The position numbers and the translations under genes were made by a program. This document shows, one piece after another, positions 15,924-24,908 of a stretch of 47,684 nucleotides of DNA. Origin of the DNA: Hadesarchaea archaeon (lineage in GTDB: Archaea; Hadarchaeota; Hadarchaeia; Hadarchaeales; Hadarchaeaceae); assembly GCA_030601675.1 (NCBI GenBank), contig JAUWBN010000006.1, forward strand, positions 1 to 47,684, in the 5' to 3' direction. Position 1 is the first letter of the stretch; every line of letters starts with the position of its first letter. The notes beneath the pieces are model-generated. The model had not been told where the DNA came from, searched no databases, and worked only from the letters and a program-made list of their open reading frames with translations.

Positions 15924-18900
15924 TCAAATTTGGATTTTCTCGTATTTGTAAATAACGTGACCCGTTGGTGGGCAATTTGAAAGAGAGAGATTTATGCTAA
16001 CCGAAGCTGCGCCCTCACCAAAGGCGAACGTATAACCGCCCGGTGCTCCATCCACATAATTTACAACATTTTCGTCTAATGGACCGCTGTCATTTCTAGC
16101 GTCAACCAAGCTCCCGAACTGCCCACACCTTAGCAGCGATGGGGGCCCGCTCAGGTAATCAAATCTAAACCAAGAGGGGCTCAGCACTCCCTCTCCTATT
16201 TCCGTTTCCTCCGATTTCAGAATCCAACTTTCGCTGTCACCCTCAACGAACTCAAAACCGGGGGGTGCTTCACCTGGTCCCGGTCCAGGCCCAAGTTCAG
16301 GTGATTTGGCGCTGAGGATATTTGGGGGCTCGCAATAGTACATCCGGTAGGTACCATCCGGGAGTTCAACCACATCAGGATCGTAAATTCCACCTGCCAA
16401 CCTCGCTCCCTCCTCCTTCGTCCAAGTCAGACCGTCGGACGAAATAGCGCTGTAAATACCTCCCTCCTCCTCTCGACCGGGCGGAGCTACAGTATAAAAC
16501 ATTCGATAGGTCCCGTCTGAGAGCACAATCACGTCGGGGTCCATGCGCTGCGCTGGTATCCCGCTGATTGTTTCTCTTTCCCAAGTCCACCCGTTGTCTG
16601 ATGAAATTGCGCATCGAACGGTGTTCTGGTTCTCCTCAGGGCCCTTGTTGAACATGTCCCCGACGTAGTACATTCTGTATCTGCCATCTGGAAGCTCGAT
16701 GATTTCTGGGACGGAGATCGCCCCGTAGTCTGGCGCTCCTTCGCTTTCAAGTCTTATGCCTGATTCCTTCTCCCATATGAGTCCGTCTGTTGAAATCGCA
16801 CTGACAAACCATAAGTGCGCGTTAGGAGGTTGTCCTTCCTGTAAATCGTAAATCATCCTATAGCTGCCATTATCAAGTTGTATTATTGCTGGACAGAAGC
16901 CATTTTCAATCATTACCCCACTCTCTTTCGTCCACGCCAATCCATCCGATGAAATGGCGCTAAAAATGCTCAGGTGGTCGGGGTCGGGCCCCGAATTGTA
17001 ATACATCCGGTAAGTGTTATCTGGGAGCACGATGGTGCACATAGGCACTCCATTAGACACTCTTACGCCGCTTTCTTTCACCCAATCTCCACCAAGTCCC
17101 GGCCCCATCGGCATTTCAATCCCCTTAACGACCGATGCGACGGCAAGCGCTAGTACAACAACCCCTCCAACGATGATGCCCTTCCTCAGCTTCTCGAGCT
17201 TCTCGCCGGATGTTATTCTTCGAATCGCTTCCCACGCCAAGCACGGCAGAAACACCCACAGCAGGACGGTGAGGGGGATCCCAACTATAAACTTCGCGGC
17301 ACCCGGAATCACGTACACCGGCGCGAGCAAGATTTTGAGCGTGAGCGGCTCCTCCTCTTGGGCTTGTTGCTGGCCCCCCTGTTGGCCCCCTGGAAGCTGC
17401 TGATTACCAGGAAGTGGCTGCTCTGCAGCTAAAGCGAAATCGCCTTCTTTGGGGCCGGAGGGAAGATGGTTTCCAAGCAGGCTAAACTTCTCGCTCAATG
17501 CATATGCTCGCAGGCTCGGACGGCTGAAGATGAGCTTAAACAGCTGCTCGTTTTCCAAAATTTGTGTGCGCTCGTGCTCCTCCGTGCTTGCAAGTGCGTA
17601 AATATTCTCCCCCACCTGTTGTTGCCCCATGTACCATTCGGCGGCTAGCTCTGAGGCGTTAATTTGCCCCCCGGATGGCCCTCCTAACATGCTAAGGTGC
17701 GTTATCACCTCTCCTCCCTGAATGGTCCCCTTCAGCCCGACAGCATCCGGCCAGTAAATAAATCGCTCACCGCTTCCGAAAACGTAAACATCGCCGAACT
17801 GTTGGTGAAATTCCTGCAGGGCGTTGTATTCCTCCATTGTTATCGTCGGTTGAAGTTGACGAATTTCACCTTCTTCCCAAACGAAAGTGTGGCAGGCGCG
17901 TACTTGCTGAACCACGACGAACAAGAGCAAGCACAGGAAAACGGCACACCCAGCCATCGTGACAACCCTATGAGATCTCAAGCGGCCTTTGCCTAGTAAC
18001 GCTTGGAGGTTTTTCCCCGCCCTCCAAAGCAGCGCTCCAACCCCCTCAACGAGACCGACCGCCGCTAGCAGCACCATTGGTGTAGCTAGCATTATGACGA
18101 ACCTCCAATTATCGTATGCGACCCAAGTCTGTGCCATTATCAGGGCGCTCATACCCCACGCCAGCAGGAAGAAATCGGCCGGCTTTCTGCGATATGCTGC
18201 AATCCCCGCGCCGATGGCTGCGAGTACCAGCAATAACTGCCCGATATAATCGTTGTAGAGCACATGTAGCACCCCCTCCGGCCCCTGACCTCCTGGTGGC
18301 TGCTGTAGCTCTCCCTGGGCCACTAGGGTTGCTGCCTGCCCCTCGCCCGCCATGCCTCCTATCGTCCCCAGCTTCCCGATGTAAAAGTACCCGCAGATGA
18401 GGGCGACGGGTATCGCGATGATAATTGCAGCTTTGAGCTCACGCCAGGGTATGCGCCTGCGGTAGGCGAGCAAGAACGCGAGGTAACAGATGTACGCAAT
18501 GACCAAGGTGCCGAATGCCAATTCGTGTGTTAGCCCGACCACACCGAGCGCGATTCCGGCGACGACAAAATCTAGCTTCCTCTTACTCTCCAGCCCACGC
18601 CATAGGAAGAGCACGGGCAGAGGGGCCAGGGCCACGCCAAACGCATTCTTTTGGAGTTCGCCCATCATTCGGAAGCTGCCGGGGACGAAAGCGGAGAGAA
18701 AAGCTGCCGCTAAGGCCGTCGCGTCGTTCTTCGTCAGCCTCCTTACCATCAGAAAAGTCGTCAGGGCAACTAGCCCCGAAGCTAGCGCGGTGGCGATATT
18801 GAAAGATGTCATCAGCGAGACGCCGAACGCTGAGAGTATTGTACAGACCCCGGCGGCGAAGTGGAAGAAAACTGGAGGGGATGAAAGAAATGGGTTCGAG

Positions 18901-19112
18901 GGGTAGTGGTCGAGCAGGTAGCCCACGTGGAAGAGGTGATAGGGCCCGTCCCTGCCCAAGGGGAGCCCGTGCCCGAGGGTCACCGAGAGCCGCAGGTAGA
19001 GCGCGCCAGCGAATATCACCAACAAAACAATCAAGATAAGCGCCTGCTTCCTGCTCATCCGGAGAGGCGCGGTCACCAAACGTTTGAGCGCACCTATGCT
19101 AGGTTTCACCAC
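15924..19112 (-). CDS. Giant membrane protein: GT-C-like transferase with five-repeat beta-propeller tail
   Basis: A 1062-residue protein. Residues about 20-445 carry many membrane spans with a GT-C glycosyltransferase look: an early luminal loop GLPLGRDGPYHLFHVGYLLD with an Asp (like the first acidic motif of STT3/PMT enzymes), then alternating hydrophobic spans. Residues 450-600 form an extracytoplasmic domain with a Gln/Pro-rich linker, and further spans follow at about 625-670. Residues about 674-940 contain five repeats of about 50 residues, each with a LPDGTYRMYY-like strand (TYRMYY, SYRMIY, RYRMYY, TYRMFY, TYRMYY) and most with a SxDGLxWxKE strand. This is the pattern of five-bladed propellers such as GH43/GH32-like or BNR proteins. 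A beta-rich C-terminal domain (940-1062) follows. The acceptor and donor are unknown; joining a membrane transferase to an outside propeller suggests cell-surface glycan work. Confidence 0.7.
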   Translation of the reverse strand: MVKPSIGALKRLVTAPLRMSRKQALILIVLLVIFAGALYLRLSVTLGHGLPLGRDGPYHLFHVGYLLDHYPSNPFLSSPPVFFHFAAGVCTILSAFGVSLMTSFNIATALASGLVALTTFLMVRRLTKNDATALAAAFLSAFVPGSFRMMGELQKNAFGVALAPLPVLFLWRGLESKRKLDFVVAGIALGVVGLTHELAFGTLVIAYICYLAFLLAYRRRIPWRELKAAIIIAIPVALICGYFYIGKLGTIGGMAGEGQAATLVAQGELQQPPGGQGPEGVLHVLYNDYIGQLLLVLAAIGAGIAAYRRKPADFFLLAWGMSALIMAQTWVAYDNWRFVIMLATPMVLLAAVGLVEGVGALLWRAGKNLQALLGKGRLRSHRVVTMAGCAVFLCLLLFVVVQQVRACHTFVWEEGEIRQLQPTITMEEYNALQEFHQQFGDVYVFGSGERFIYWPDAVGLKGTIQGGEVITHLSMLGGPSGGQINASELAAEWYMGQQQVGENIYALASTEEHERTQILENEQLFKLIFSRPSLRAYALSEKFSLLGNHLPSGPKEGDFALAAEQPLPGNQQLPGGQQGGQQQAQEEEPLTLKILLAPVYVIPGAAKFIVGIPLTVLLWVFLPCLAWEAIRRITSGEKLEKLRKGIIVGGVVVLALAVASVVKGIEMPMGPGLGGDWVKESGVRVSNGVPMCTIVLPDNTYRMYYNSGPDPDHLSIFSAISSDGLAWTKESGVMIENGFCPAIIQLDNGSYRMIYDLQEGQPPNAHLWFVSAISTDGLIWEKESGIRLESEGAPDYGAISVPEIIELPDGRYRMYYVGDMFNKGPEENQNTVRCAISSDNGWTWERETISGIPAQRMDPDVIVLSDGTYRMFYTVAPPGREEEGGIYSAISSDGLTWTKEEGARLAGGIYDPDVVELPDGTYRMYYCEPPNILSAKSPELGPGPGPGEAPPGFEFVEGDSESWILKSEETEIGEGVLSPSWFRFDYLSGPPSLLRCGQFGSLVDARNDSGPLDENVVNYVDGAPGGYTFAFGEGAASVSINLSLSNCPPTGHVIYKYEKIQI

Positions 19113-19197
19113 GCGATTACCCCAGAGACTATACCTATTAGCTTAAAATTATGTAAACGCTTAAGTCCGTACCGAAGTGATTCATACGGGTGAGCGA

Positions 19198-20625
19198 GTG
19201 AAGCGCGAGCGTTGGAAGAGCAACTTCAGCGAGTGGTTCAGCGGCATCCTGCGCAGTGCCGACATCATGGAGACCCGCTACCCGGTCAAAGGGCTCTTCG
19301 TCTGGCTCCCCTACGGGCTGAAGCTCCGCAACCATGTATTTGCGATCATGCGCGAGCTGCTCGAGCGGAGCGGGCACCAAGAGGTACTCTTTCCCCAGCT
19401 CATCCCTGAAAACATCTTCAAGAAGGAAGCTGAGCACATCCGGGGCTTCGAGGAGCAGGTCTACTGGGTGACGCACGGCGGGAAAGACAAGCTCGATGTC
19501 AAGCTCGCGTTGCGCCCGACAAGCGAAACCTCCATTTACCCCATGTTCGCGCTCTGGATCCGCTCCCATGCCGACCTCCCGATCAAGATCTACCAGATCG
19601 TCAACATCTTCCGCTACGAAACTAAGATGACCAAACCAATGATCAGGCTGCGGGAAGTGACGACATTCAAGGAAGCTCACACCGCCCACGCCAAGCCCGA
19701 GGAGGCAGAGGCGCAGGTGCGGGAGGCTGTGCACATTTACAAGCGTTTCTTCGACGAGCTGGGGGTGCCCTATGTCGTGACCAAGCGCCCTCGGTGGGAC
19801 ACCTTCGCTGGCGCCGAATACTCGCTCGCCTTCGACACGCTGGCACCCGATGGACGGACGTTGCAAATAGGCACGGCCCACAACCTCGGGCAGAACTTCG
19901 CGAAGGTATATGAGCTCAAGTACGAGGCCCCCAACGGGAAGCATCACTACGTCTACCAGGCCTGCTACGGTGTTTCCGAGCGGGTGATAGCCGCGGTGAT
20001 GATGGCGCACGGCGACGATGTTGGTCTCTGCTTGCCACCCAATGTTGCGCCAATTCAGGTCGTGATCGTGCCGATTCCATTCAAAGGCAGGGAAGTTCCG
20101 GTCGAGCAGATTGCAACCGCGATCAAAAACGAACTCGCAGCGGCGGGCTTGAGGGTCCATCTCGACGAGCGTGACCTCCGCCCCGGCAACAAGTTCTACT
20201 ACTGGGAACGCCGGGGGGTTCCGCTGAGGCTCGAGGTGGGGCCCGAAGACGTGAAGAAGGAGCAGGTGACCGTGGTCAGGCGCGACACCGGTGAAAAACA
20301 AGCGATCGCCAAGGGGGCGCTCAAGACCAAGGTCAAGCAGTTGCTCGAGGAAATCACAGGTGACATACGCAAACGAGCATGGAAATCCTTCCACGAGTCC
20401 GTAAAGGATGCCTCCGACACGGAGACGATCAAGCGGGTGATTGAGAAGCGTGGGGGAATAGCCCGTATGCCTTGGTGTGGAGGAAAAGCGTGCGGGAAGG
20501 CGCTAGAGGAGCAAACGGGCGGGGACCTGCTTGGGGAGGAATTCGACGGCAAGACCCCGTCTGGTGCTTGTCCAATTTGCTCCAAACGGGCGAAAGTTAG
20601 TGTGCTGATCGCTCGAACCTATTAA
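19198..20625 (+). CDS. proS: Prolyl-tRNA synthetase, archaeal/eukaryotic type
   Basis: Charges tRNA-Pro. Class II synthetase of about 475 residues with RYPVKGLFVWLPYG, motif 2 region FRYETKMTKPMIRLREVTTFKEAH, and motif 3 with GLCLPPNVAPIQVVIVPI leading into the anticodon-binding domain. The archaeal C-terminal zinc domain is present: CGGKACGK followed by CPICSK, ending in LIARTY, the usual conserved terminal Tyr. The start is set at GTG 19198, where GGTGA lies a few bases upstream and the protein begins VKRERWKSNFSEWF. GTG 19177 would add seven residues and cannot be excluded. No bacterial-type editing insertion is present. Confidence 0.95.
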   Translation: MKRERWKSNFSEWFSGILRSADIMETRYPVKGLFVWLPYGLKLRNHVFAIMRELLERSGHQEVLFPQLIPENIFKKEAEHIRGFEEQVYWVTHGGKDKLDVKLALRPTSETSIYPMFALWIRSHADLPIKIYQIVNIFRYETKMTKPMIRLREVTTFKEAHTAHAKPEEAEAQVREAVHIYKRFFDELGVPYVVTKRPRWDTFAGAEYSLAFDTLAPDGRTLQIGTAHNLGQNFAKVYELKYEAPNGKHHYVYQACYGVSERVIAAVMMAHGDDVGLCLPPNVAPIQVVIVPIPFKGREVPVEQIATAIKNELAAAGLRVHLDERDLRPGNKFYYWERRGVPLRLEVGPEDVKKEQVTVVRRDTGEKQAIAKGALKTKVKQLLEEITGDIRKRAWKSFHESVKDASDTETIKRVIEKRGGIARMPWCGGKACGKALEEQTGGDLLGEEFDGKTPSGACPICSKRAKVSVLIARTY

Positions 20626-21503
20626 AGGCTCGTCAAGGCTCCTAGAATCTCTTTCTCGGAGGGGAAGCCGGTGGGGCCCTTATACTTTATCTTCAGCCCC
20701 GCTGCAGCGGTTGCAAATTTTGCCGACTCCAACGCGTCACGCGTGGCGATATGCCTGGCTAGGAACGCAGCGCCGAAGACATCGCCAGCGCCGGTCAAAT
20801 CCTTGGCATCGACTTTCAGGGACTCTATTTTGACCAGCCCCTCGTCGCTGAGCACCATCGAAGCATCCTCCCCTCTGGTCAAGATCGCAATTTTTGGTCC
20901 CATCGCTCTAAGGCTCTCGAGGACCTCCTTGGGACCGCCCCTGAGCGCCCTCACTTCCTCTTTCCCTATTTTTACTATGTCGACATGTTTCAGAAATCCG
21001 CCAAGCTCACGGGATTTGATCTCGACCTTTCCCTCCTTGCTTATCTCCCTCAGAAGCCCCTGGGGGTCGAGCATGACGAGGTTCGACTCACGCTTGATCG
21101 CCTTGAGCACATCAGGCGTTATCTCGTTGGCGATTGGAGAAACGTAGAAGCTTTGGGCGTCACTATAAGCGGCGGGGATATCGTCGGGTGAAATTCCCGG
21201 GGCCACGTGTTTGCAAACTTGCTTGCGATTGCCCGCCTCGTCGTAGGTGTTCTCAAAAGTCGTGGTATACTCACCCGCCACCATGATGCCCTCGGTGTCT
21301 AGGCCGAGCTTGCTGTAAATCGGGGGAAACTTCTCGAGGAAATCAGCGCCAACTTTCGAGACAACGCCAACGTTTTTCCTCAGGGCCGCGAACGTGAGAC
21401 CCGCATAAGTCGGCGCCCCGCCGAGGGCATTTTCGATGACACCCCAAGGTAGCACGTTCACATCGATCGCTACATGCCCGATCACGATGGTTTCGAACTG
21501 CAT
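20622..21503 (-). CDS. PfkB-family carbohydrate kinase, coupled to ino1
   Basis: Ribokinase-fold kinase of 293 residues. The N-terminal glycine motif is NALGGAPTYAGLTFAALRKNVGVVSKVG, and the C-terminal signature DLTGAGDVFGAAFLA contains the catalytic Asp and the anion hole. Its ATG lies one base after the ino1 stop (TAG C ATG), so the two are translationally coupled. PfkB kinases from Thermococcales that phosphorylate myo-inositol at the 3-position are known, so the neighbour makes an inositol or related polyol kinase a good hypothesis. A different sugar or nucleoside substrate cannot be ruled out from the sequence. Confidence 0.85.
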   Translation of the reverse strand: MQFETIVIGHVAIDVNVLPWGVIENALGGAPTYAGLTFAALRKNVGVVSKVGADFLEKFPPIYSKLGLDTEGIMVAGEYTTTFENTYDEAGNRKQVCKHVAPGISPDDIPAAYSDAQSFYVSPIANEITPDVLKAIKRESNLVMLDPQGLLREISKEGKVEIKSRELGGFLKHVDIVKIGKEEVRALRGGPKEVLESLRAMGPKIAILTRGEDASMVLSDEGLVKIESLKVDAKDLTGAGDVFGAAFLARHIATRDALESAKFATAAAGLKIKYKGPTGFPSEKEILGALTSL

Positions 21504-21504
21504 G

Positions 21505-22578
21505 CTATCGCTCCCTCCTGCCGGCTATAAAATCCTCAACGGCCTGCTTCGCGTCCGTATCTGACATCTGAACGGGTGGGTGCTTGAAGAAATAGGCCGA
21601 GATACCAATCAGCGGTCCGGCGATGCCTCGATCTAGAGCGAGTTTCACGCCCCTTATGGCGTCGATCACAACACCCGCGCTGTTCGGGGAATCCTCGACC
21701 GAGAGTTTCACATCGATGCTAAGGGGCACGTCCCCGAATTTCCTGCCCCGCATGTAGATGTAGCACACCTTGTTGTCCTTCAGGAAGGAAACGTAGTCGC
21801 TGGGGCCGATTCGAAGGGGGATCTCGTAGGGCACTTGGCTTGAAACCGCTTCCGTCTTGCTCACGCGCTTCGAACTCAGGCGTTCCTCTTCGATCATGTT
21901 CAGAAAATCTGTGTTCCCACCTATGTTCAGCTGGTAACTCTCCTCGAGCTTGACTCCCCGGTCGATGAATAGCTTTGCGAGCATGCGATGGAGGATCGTC
22001 GCCCCGACTTGAGATTTGATGTCGTCACCCGCGCAGGGCAGCTTGGCATCCTCGAAGCGCTTCCCCCACTCCTTACCCGAAGCTATGAATTCTGGGATGC
22101 AGTTGATAAATCCGCATCCCGCCTCGATTGCCTGCTGCGCGTAGTAGCGGGATGCCTCGTAGCTCCCGACTGGCAGGTAGCTTATTAAGATATCCGCGCC
22201 CTTGTCTTCGAGCGCTCGGGCGACGTTCACTGGCTTCTGCGTGGGGTCGACCGGTATCACTGGTTTAAGGTATCTGCCCAAGCCATCCAGTGCTTGGGCC
22301 TTCATCACCTCAACACCCAGCCTTGAAACGTCGCTAAATTTGACCGTGCAATTTGGGGGGGCGAATATGGCTTCCGCGAGATCCCTGCCAACTTTGTTCG
22401 CGTCAACATCGAATGCCGCGACAAACTCGATGCTCCGGATGTGGTAGCCGCCGAAGTTCACGTGCATCAGGCCCGGCACGAACTGATCCTCGCGTGCATT
22501 TTTATAGTACTCAACGCCTTGAATGAGCGAGGAAGCGCAGTTCCCCACACCCGTTATCGCTACTTTTATTTTAGCCAT
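21505..22578 (-). CDS. ino1: Inositol-3-phosphate (myo-inositol-1-phosphate) synthase
   Basis: NAD-dependent cyclisation of glucose 6-phosphate to inositol phosphate, precursor of archaeal inositol phospholipids and compatible solutes. The 357-residue protein is of the archaeal/actinobacterial length. It begins with the NAD-binding [21 protein letters not shown] and includes [48 protein letters not shown] (catalytic Lys region) and [20 protein letters not shown] site precedes the ATG. Downstream on the same strand is a PfkB kinase; a CDP-alcohol phosphatidyltransferase lies about 0.8 kb upstream. Confidence 0.95.
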   Translation of the reverse strand: MAKIKVAITGVGNCASSLIQGVEYYKNAREDQFVPGLMHVNFGGYHIRSIEFVAAFDVDANKVGRDLAEAIFAPPNCTVKFSDVSRLGVEVMKAQALDGLGRYLKPVIPVDPTQKPVNVARALEDKGADILISYLPVGSYEASRYYAQQAIEAGCGFINCIPEFIASGKEWGKRFEDAKLPCAGDDIKSQVGATILHRMLAKLFIDRGVKLEESYQLNIGGNTDFLNMIEEERLSSKRVSKTEAVSSQVPYEIPLRIGPSDYVSFLKDNKVCYIYMRGRKFGDVPLSIDVKLSVEDSPNSAGVVIDAIRGVKLALDRGIAGPLIGISAYFFKHPPVQMSDTDAKQAVEDFIAGRRER

Positions 22579-22602
22579 TGAATCACCATATCTGATCTAA
22601 GA

Positions 22603-22983
22603 TTAGAGGATATCTTCTAACATGAAGAGATAAAACTTTCCATCCATTTCACAAGCGAAACCCACATCTGATGTTTTGCCGTGGTATTTGAGTAAGCCCT
22701 CTAGCTGTGAACGTCTAATGTGATAGCTATGACCTGATTTAACATCTATGAACAGTTTCCTCCCAGCCCGCTCGGCGTGGACATCGATTATTTTCTGTCC
22801 ACCTATGGGTTCCAAGCGCCAACCGTGTAGAGCAAGTAACTCCGACAATTTTCTCTCTGCGCGCTTCCACTTGCGGGCCTTCGTTTCACCCAGCATAGCC
22901 TGACATGAAGGACACCTTTTAGGTTTCCCCCGTGGGCGCCACTCGTATCCACAATTTTCGCAACGCATATTTGTTACAACCAT
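22603..22983 (-). CDS. Zinc-ribbon protein with PD-(D/E)XK nuclease-like domain
   Basis: Protein of 126 residues (121 if it starts at the second Met, 22968). It begins with a four-cysteine zinc ribbon: CENCGYEW and CPSCQA, separated by a basic loop. The rest shows ELLALHGWRLEPIGGQKIIDVHAERAGRKLFIDVKSGH. An Asp after a hydrophobic strand followed by a (V/I)DVK strand matches the active-site pattern of PD-(D/E)XK nucleases and Holliday-junction-resolvase-like proteins. A helix with RRSQLEGLLKYH follows. The domain pairing suggests nucleic acid cleavage or binding. A TATA-like element at 23011-23025 is shared with the divergent PadR gene. Confidence 0.6.
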   Translation of the reverse strand: MVVTNMRCENCGYEWRPRGKPKRCPSCQAMLGETKARKWKRAERKLSELLALHGWRLEPIGGQKIIDVHAERAGRKLFIDVKSGHSYHIRRSQLEGLLKYHGKTSDVGFACEMDGKFYLFMLEDIL

Positions 22984-23010
22984 ATTTCAACTTTGGAGAT
23001 AGCTCATGAA

Positions 23011-23025
23011 ATAAACTATTTAAGG
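23011..23025. promoter_or_regulatory. Nearly symmetric TATA element shared by two divergent genes
   Basis: ATAAACTATTTAAGG reads as a TATA-like box on both strands (CTATTTAAG / CTTAAATAG). Its distance fits transcript starts near 23045 for the PadR-like gene and near 22994 for the zinc-ribbon gene. Inferred from spacing only. Confidence 0.4.
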
Positions 23026-23053
23026 CTTGTGGTAAAGGTGAATTGGGTTTCCT

Positions 23054-23374
23054 TTGGCGATTCGGAGGTTGAAGAAAAAGACGACCGCGGAGCTGTTATG
23101 GCCCTATTTTTTGAAGCTCCTGAAAAAGCGCCCGATGTACGGGTATGAACTACGACAAGAGGTGATCAAGCAATTCGGGTGGAAACCCGCGACCGTTACC
23201 TCCTACCTTGTGCTCTACCGCCTCCAGCACGGGGGCTACGTCACGATAGCGTGGCGAGAGCAGCGAGGCAAGCCCGCGCGCAAGTACTATAAGTTAACGA
23301 AGAAGGGCGAGGAACTGCTGGAGGAAGGGATAAAATACCTAAAGGAGTTCAGCTCGAAACTTTCTGGAAAGTAG
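23054..23374 (+). CDS. PadR-family winged-helix regulator
   Basis: Transcription regulator of 106 residues. LLWPYFLKLLKKRPMYGYELRQEVIKQFG is the characteristic PadR start (helix, then the xMYGYEL turn). It is followed by the recognition helix PATVTSYLVLYRLQHGGYV and a wing with WREQRGKPARKYYKLTKKGEELL, after which the C-terminal helix for dimerisation follows. The start is TTG 23054, with an AGGTGA site about 12 nt upstream. The gene is divergent from the zinc-ribbon nuclease-like gene and convergent with the phosphatidyltransferase gene, either of which could be a target; this is inference. Confidence 0.85.
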   Translation: MAIRRLKKKTTAELLWPYFLKLLKKRPMYGYELRQEVIKQFGWKPATVTSYLVLYRLQHGGYVTIAWREQRGKPARKYYKLTKKGEELLEEGIKYLKEFSSKLSGK

Positions 23375-23965
23375 TCAAGGCAGGCGGAGCTTCGCGACGA
23401 ACAACCTCTGAGCCACGGTGAGATGGGTCAGAATTACGATTAGAACCACTGCGTATTGCGTATACCCAATCAACGCCCCGATGGCTAGGATGAGGATCCG
23501 CTCACCCCGCTCGGCTATTCCCACATCGAGCTTGCCTGAGCCGGCTGCTTCTGCCCTGACGCGGGTGTAGCTGACCATTAAGCTTCCAGCGATGGCTAGA
23601 GTCCCCCATGCCCAGCCAGGCAGAAGACCCGCTTCAGCGAGCCCACCGTTGATGAAAGCGTAGATGATGCCCGCAAAAATCAAGAAATCCACATACCGAT
23701 CGACGACTGAGTCGAGCACTCCCCCGAACGCTGTCTCTCTGCCGATCACCCTAGCAACAGCGCCGTCGATGATGTCAAAAAACCCACAGACGATGAGAAC
23801 AAACCCAGCCCAAAGTTGCATCCCGTACGCGAACAGCATGGCCGCAATGACACCGACGACCAGCCCAATTAGAGTAAAAACATTCGGGGAAAGGCCGGTC
23901 CGCGCGAAGGCTCTGGCCAAGGGTTCCGTCAGCTCCTCTACTCGCTCCCGAACCCTACTCAGCAT
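23375..23965 (-). CDS. CDP-alcohol phosphatidyltransferase, likely archaetidylinositol phosphate synthase
   Basis: Integral membrane enzyme of 196 residues with about six spans. The CDP-alcohol phosphatidyltransferase signature is complete: DIIDGAVARVIGRETAFGGVLDS followed by VVDRYVD, matching D-x2-D-G-x2-A-R-x8-G-x3-D-x3-D. The second conserved stretch SPNVFTLIGLVVG precedes it. In archaea this family attaches inositol phosphate, glycerol phosphate or serine to CDP-archaeol. The proximity of ino1 makes archaetidylinositol phosphate synthase the best guess. GGTGA precedes the ATG. It is divergent from the endonuclease IV gene. Confidence 0.85.
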   Translation of the reverse strand: MLSRVRERVEELTEPLARAFARTGLSPNVFTLIGLVVGVIAAMLFAYGMQLWAGFVLIVCGFFDIIDGAVARVIGRETAFGGVLDSVVDRYVDFLIFAGIIYAFINGGLAEAGLLPGWAWGTLAIAGSLMVSYTRVRAEAAGSGKLDVGIAERGERILILAIGALIGYTQYAVVLIVILTHLTVAQRLFVAKLRLP

Positions 23966-24024
23966 GGCTTCACCCCCGGCGCAAGAGATTTTTGTTCGCC
24001 ATCATAAGTGTTTTGGGTGAGATG

Positions 24025-24858
24025 ATGATATACCTTGGTCCCGCGGGCATCCCTACCGTGAGCAAGGAACGAACGACAACCGGGGGCATCAGGTGTGCAG
24101 CCGAACTCAAGCTCAACGCTTTTGAGGTCGAATTCGTTCGCCGGGTCGGGATGAGCAACGAGACGGCGAAGGAGGCTGGAGGAGTTGCGAAGGAGTTCGG
24201 CGTTCTCTTATCAGTCCATTGCCCCTACTTCGTCAACCTGTGCTCGCGGGAACCTGAGAAGCTTGAGGCGTCAAAAAAGCGCATCCTCGATTCAGTCGGG
24301 CGGGCTTTTCACATGGGTGCAGATGTCGCTGTTTTCCACCCCGGCTTTTACGGGGACCTAACGCCTGAAGCCGCGTTCAACGCAGTTGAAGGCGCCTGCC
24401 GGGACATGCTCGACCGGATGCGTGCAAGCGGGATAAAAGGGGTAAGGCTTGGGCTGGAGACGACCGGCAAAGTCAGCCAATTCGGGACACTCGATGAAAC
24501 AATCGAGCTCTGCGAGAAACTCAAGGGTTGCGCACCAGTGGTGGACTTCGCCCACATCTACGCGAGACGGGCGGGGAAGATAGACTACGCCGAGATATTC
24601 GAAAAGCTGAGGCCGCTGAAGCTGAAGCACCTACACGCGCACTTCACCGGCATGGAGTGGACACCCGCTAAAGCGCCGTGGCAGGGGAACGAACGACGCC
24701 ACCTCGAGCTCAAAGTGAACAAGCCACCCTTCGAGCCGCTCGCGCACGAGGTGCTCAAGCGAAAGGTTAACATCACTTTGATCTCCGAGTCACCAATTCT
24801 GGAAAAGGACTCCCTCGAGATGAAGCGCATATTTGAGAGATTAGGGCACCGCTTTTAG
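24025..24858 (+). CDS. nfo: Endonuclease IV (AP endonuclease family 2)
   Basis: Cleaves the DNA backbone at abasic sites; a trinuclear-zinc TIM barrel. The start is set at ATG 24025, four bases after GGTGA, giving MIYLGPAGIPTVSKE and 277 residues, the normal length. Zinc ligands appear in the expected order: His in LSVHCPYFVNL, His in VAVFHPGFYGD, Glu in LGLETTGK, Asp and His in VVDFAHIYAR, His in HLHAHFTG, and Glu in LISESP. All active-site blocks are intact. A related sugar-phosphate isomerase role is less likely given the full set of ligands. Confidence 0.9.
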   Translation: MIYLGPAGIPTVSKERTTTGGIRCAAELKLNAFEVEFVRRVGMSNETAKEAGGVAKEFGVLLSVHCPYFVNLCSREPEKLEASKKRILDSVGRAFHMGADVAVFHPGFYGDLTPEAAFNAVEGACRDMLDRMRASGIKGVRLGLETTGKVSQFGTLDETIELCEKLKGCAPVVDFAHIYARRAGKIDYAEIFEKLRPLKLKHLHAHFTGMEWTPAKAPWQGNERRHLELKVNKPPFEPLAHEVLKRKVNITLISESPILEKDSLEMKRIFERLGHRF

Positions 24859-24908
24859 CCAAGAGGCTCACTCAGGTGCCTCTGCAACATGGAGATTCTT
24901 TTCTATGC

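Noticed and set aside
15924-17100. The DNA repeats of the propeller region as a possible CRISPR-like or tandem repeat array
   Set aside because: The periodicity is at protein level only, about 150-220 bp with strong divergence, and codes for propeller blades.
19138-20394. A 418-residue open frame antisense to prolyl-tRNA synthetase
   Set aside because: The plus-strand frame is a clear, complete ProRS; the antisense frame is an artefact of GC-rich codon usage and has no recognisable motifs.
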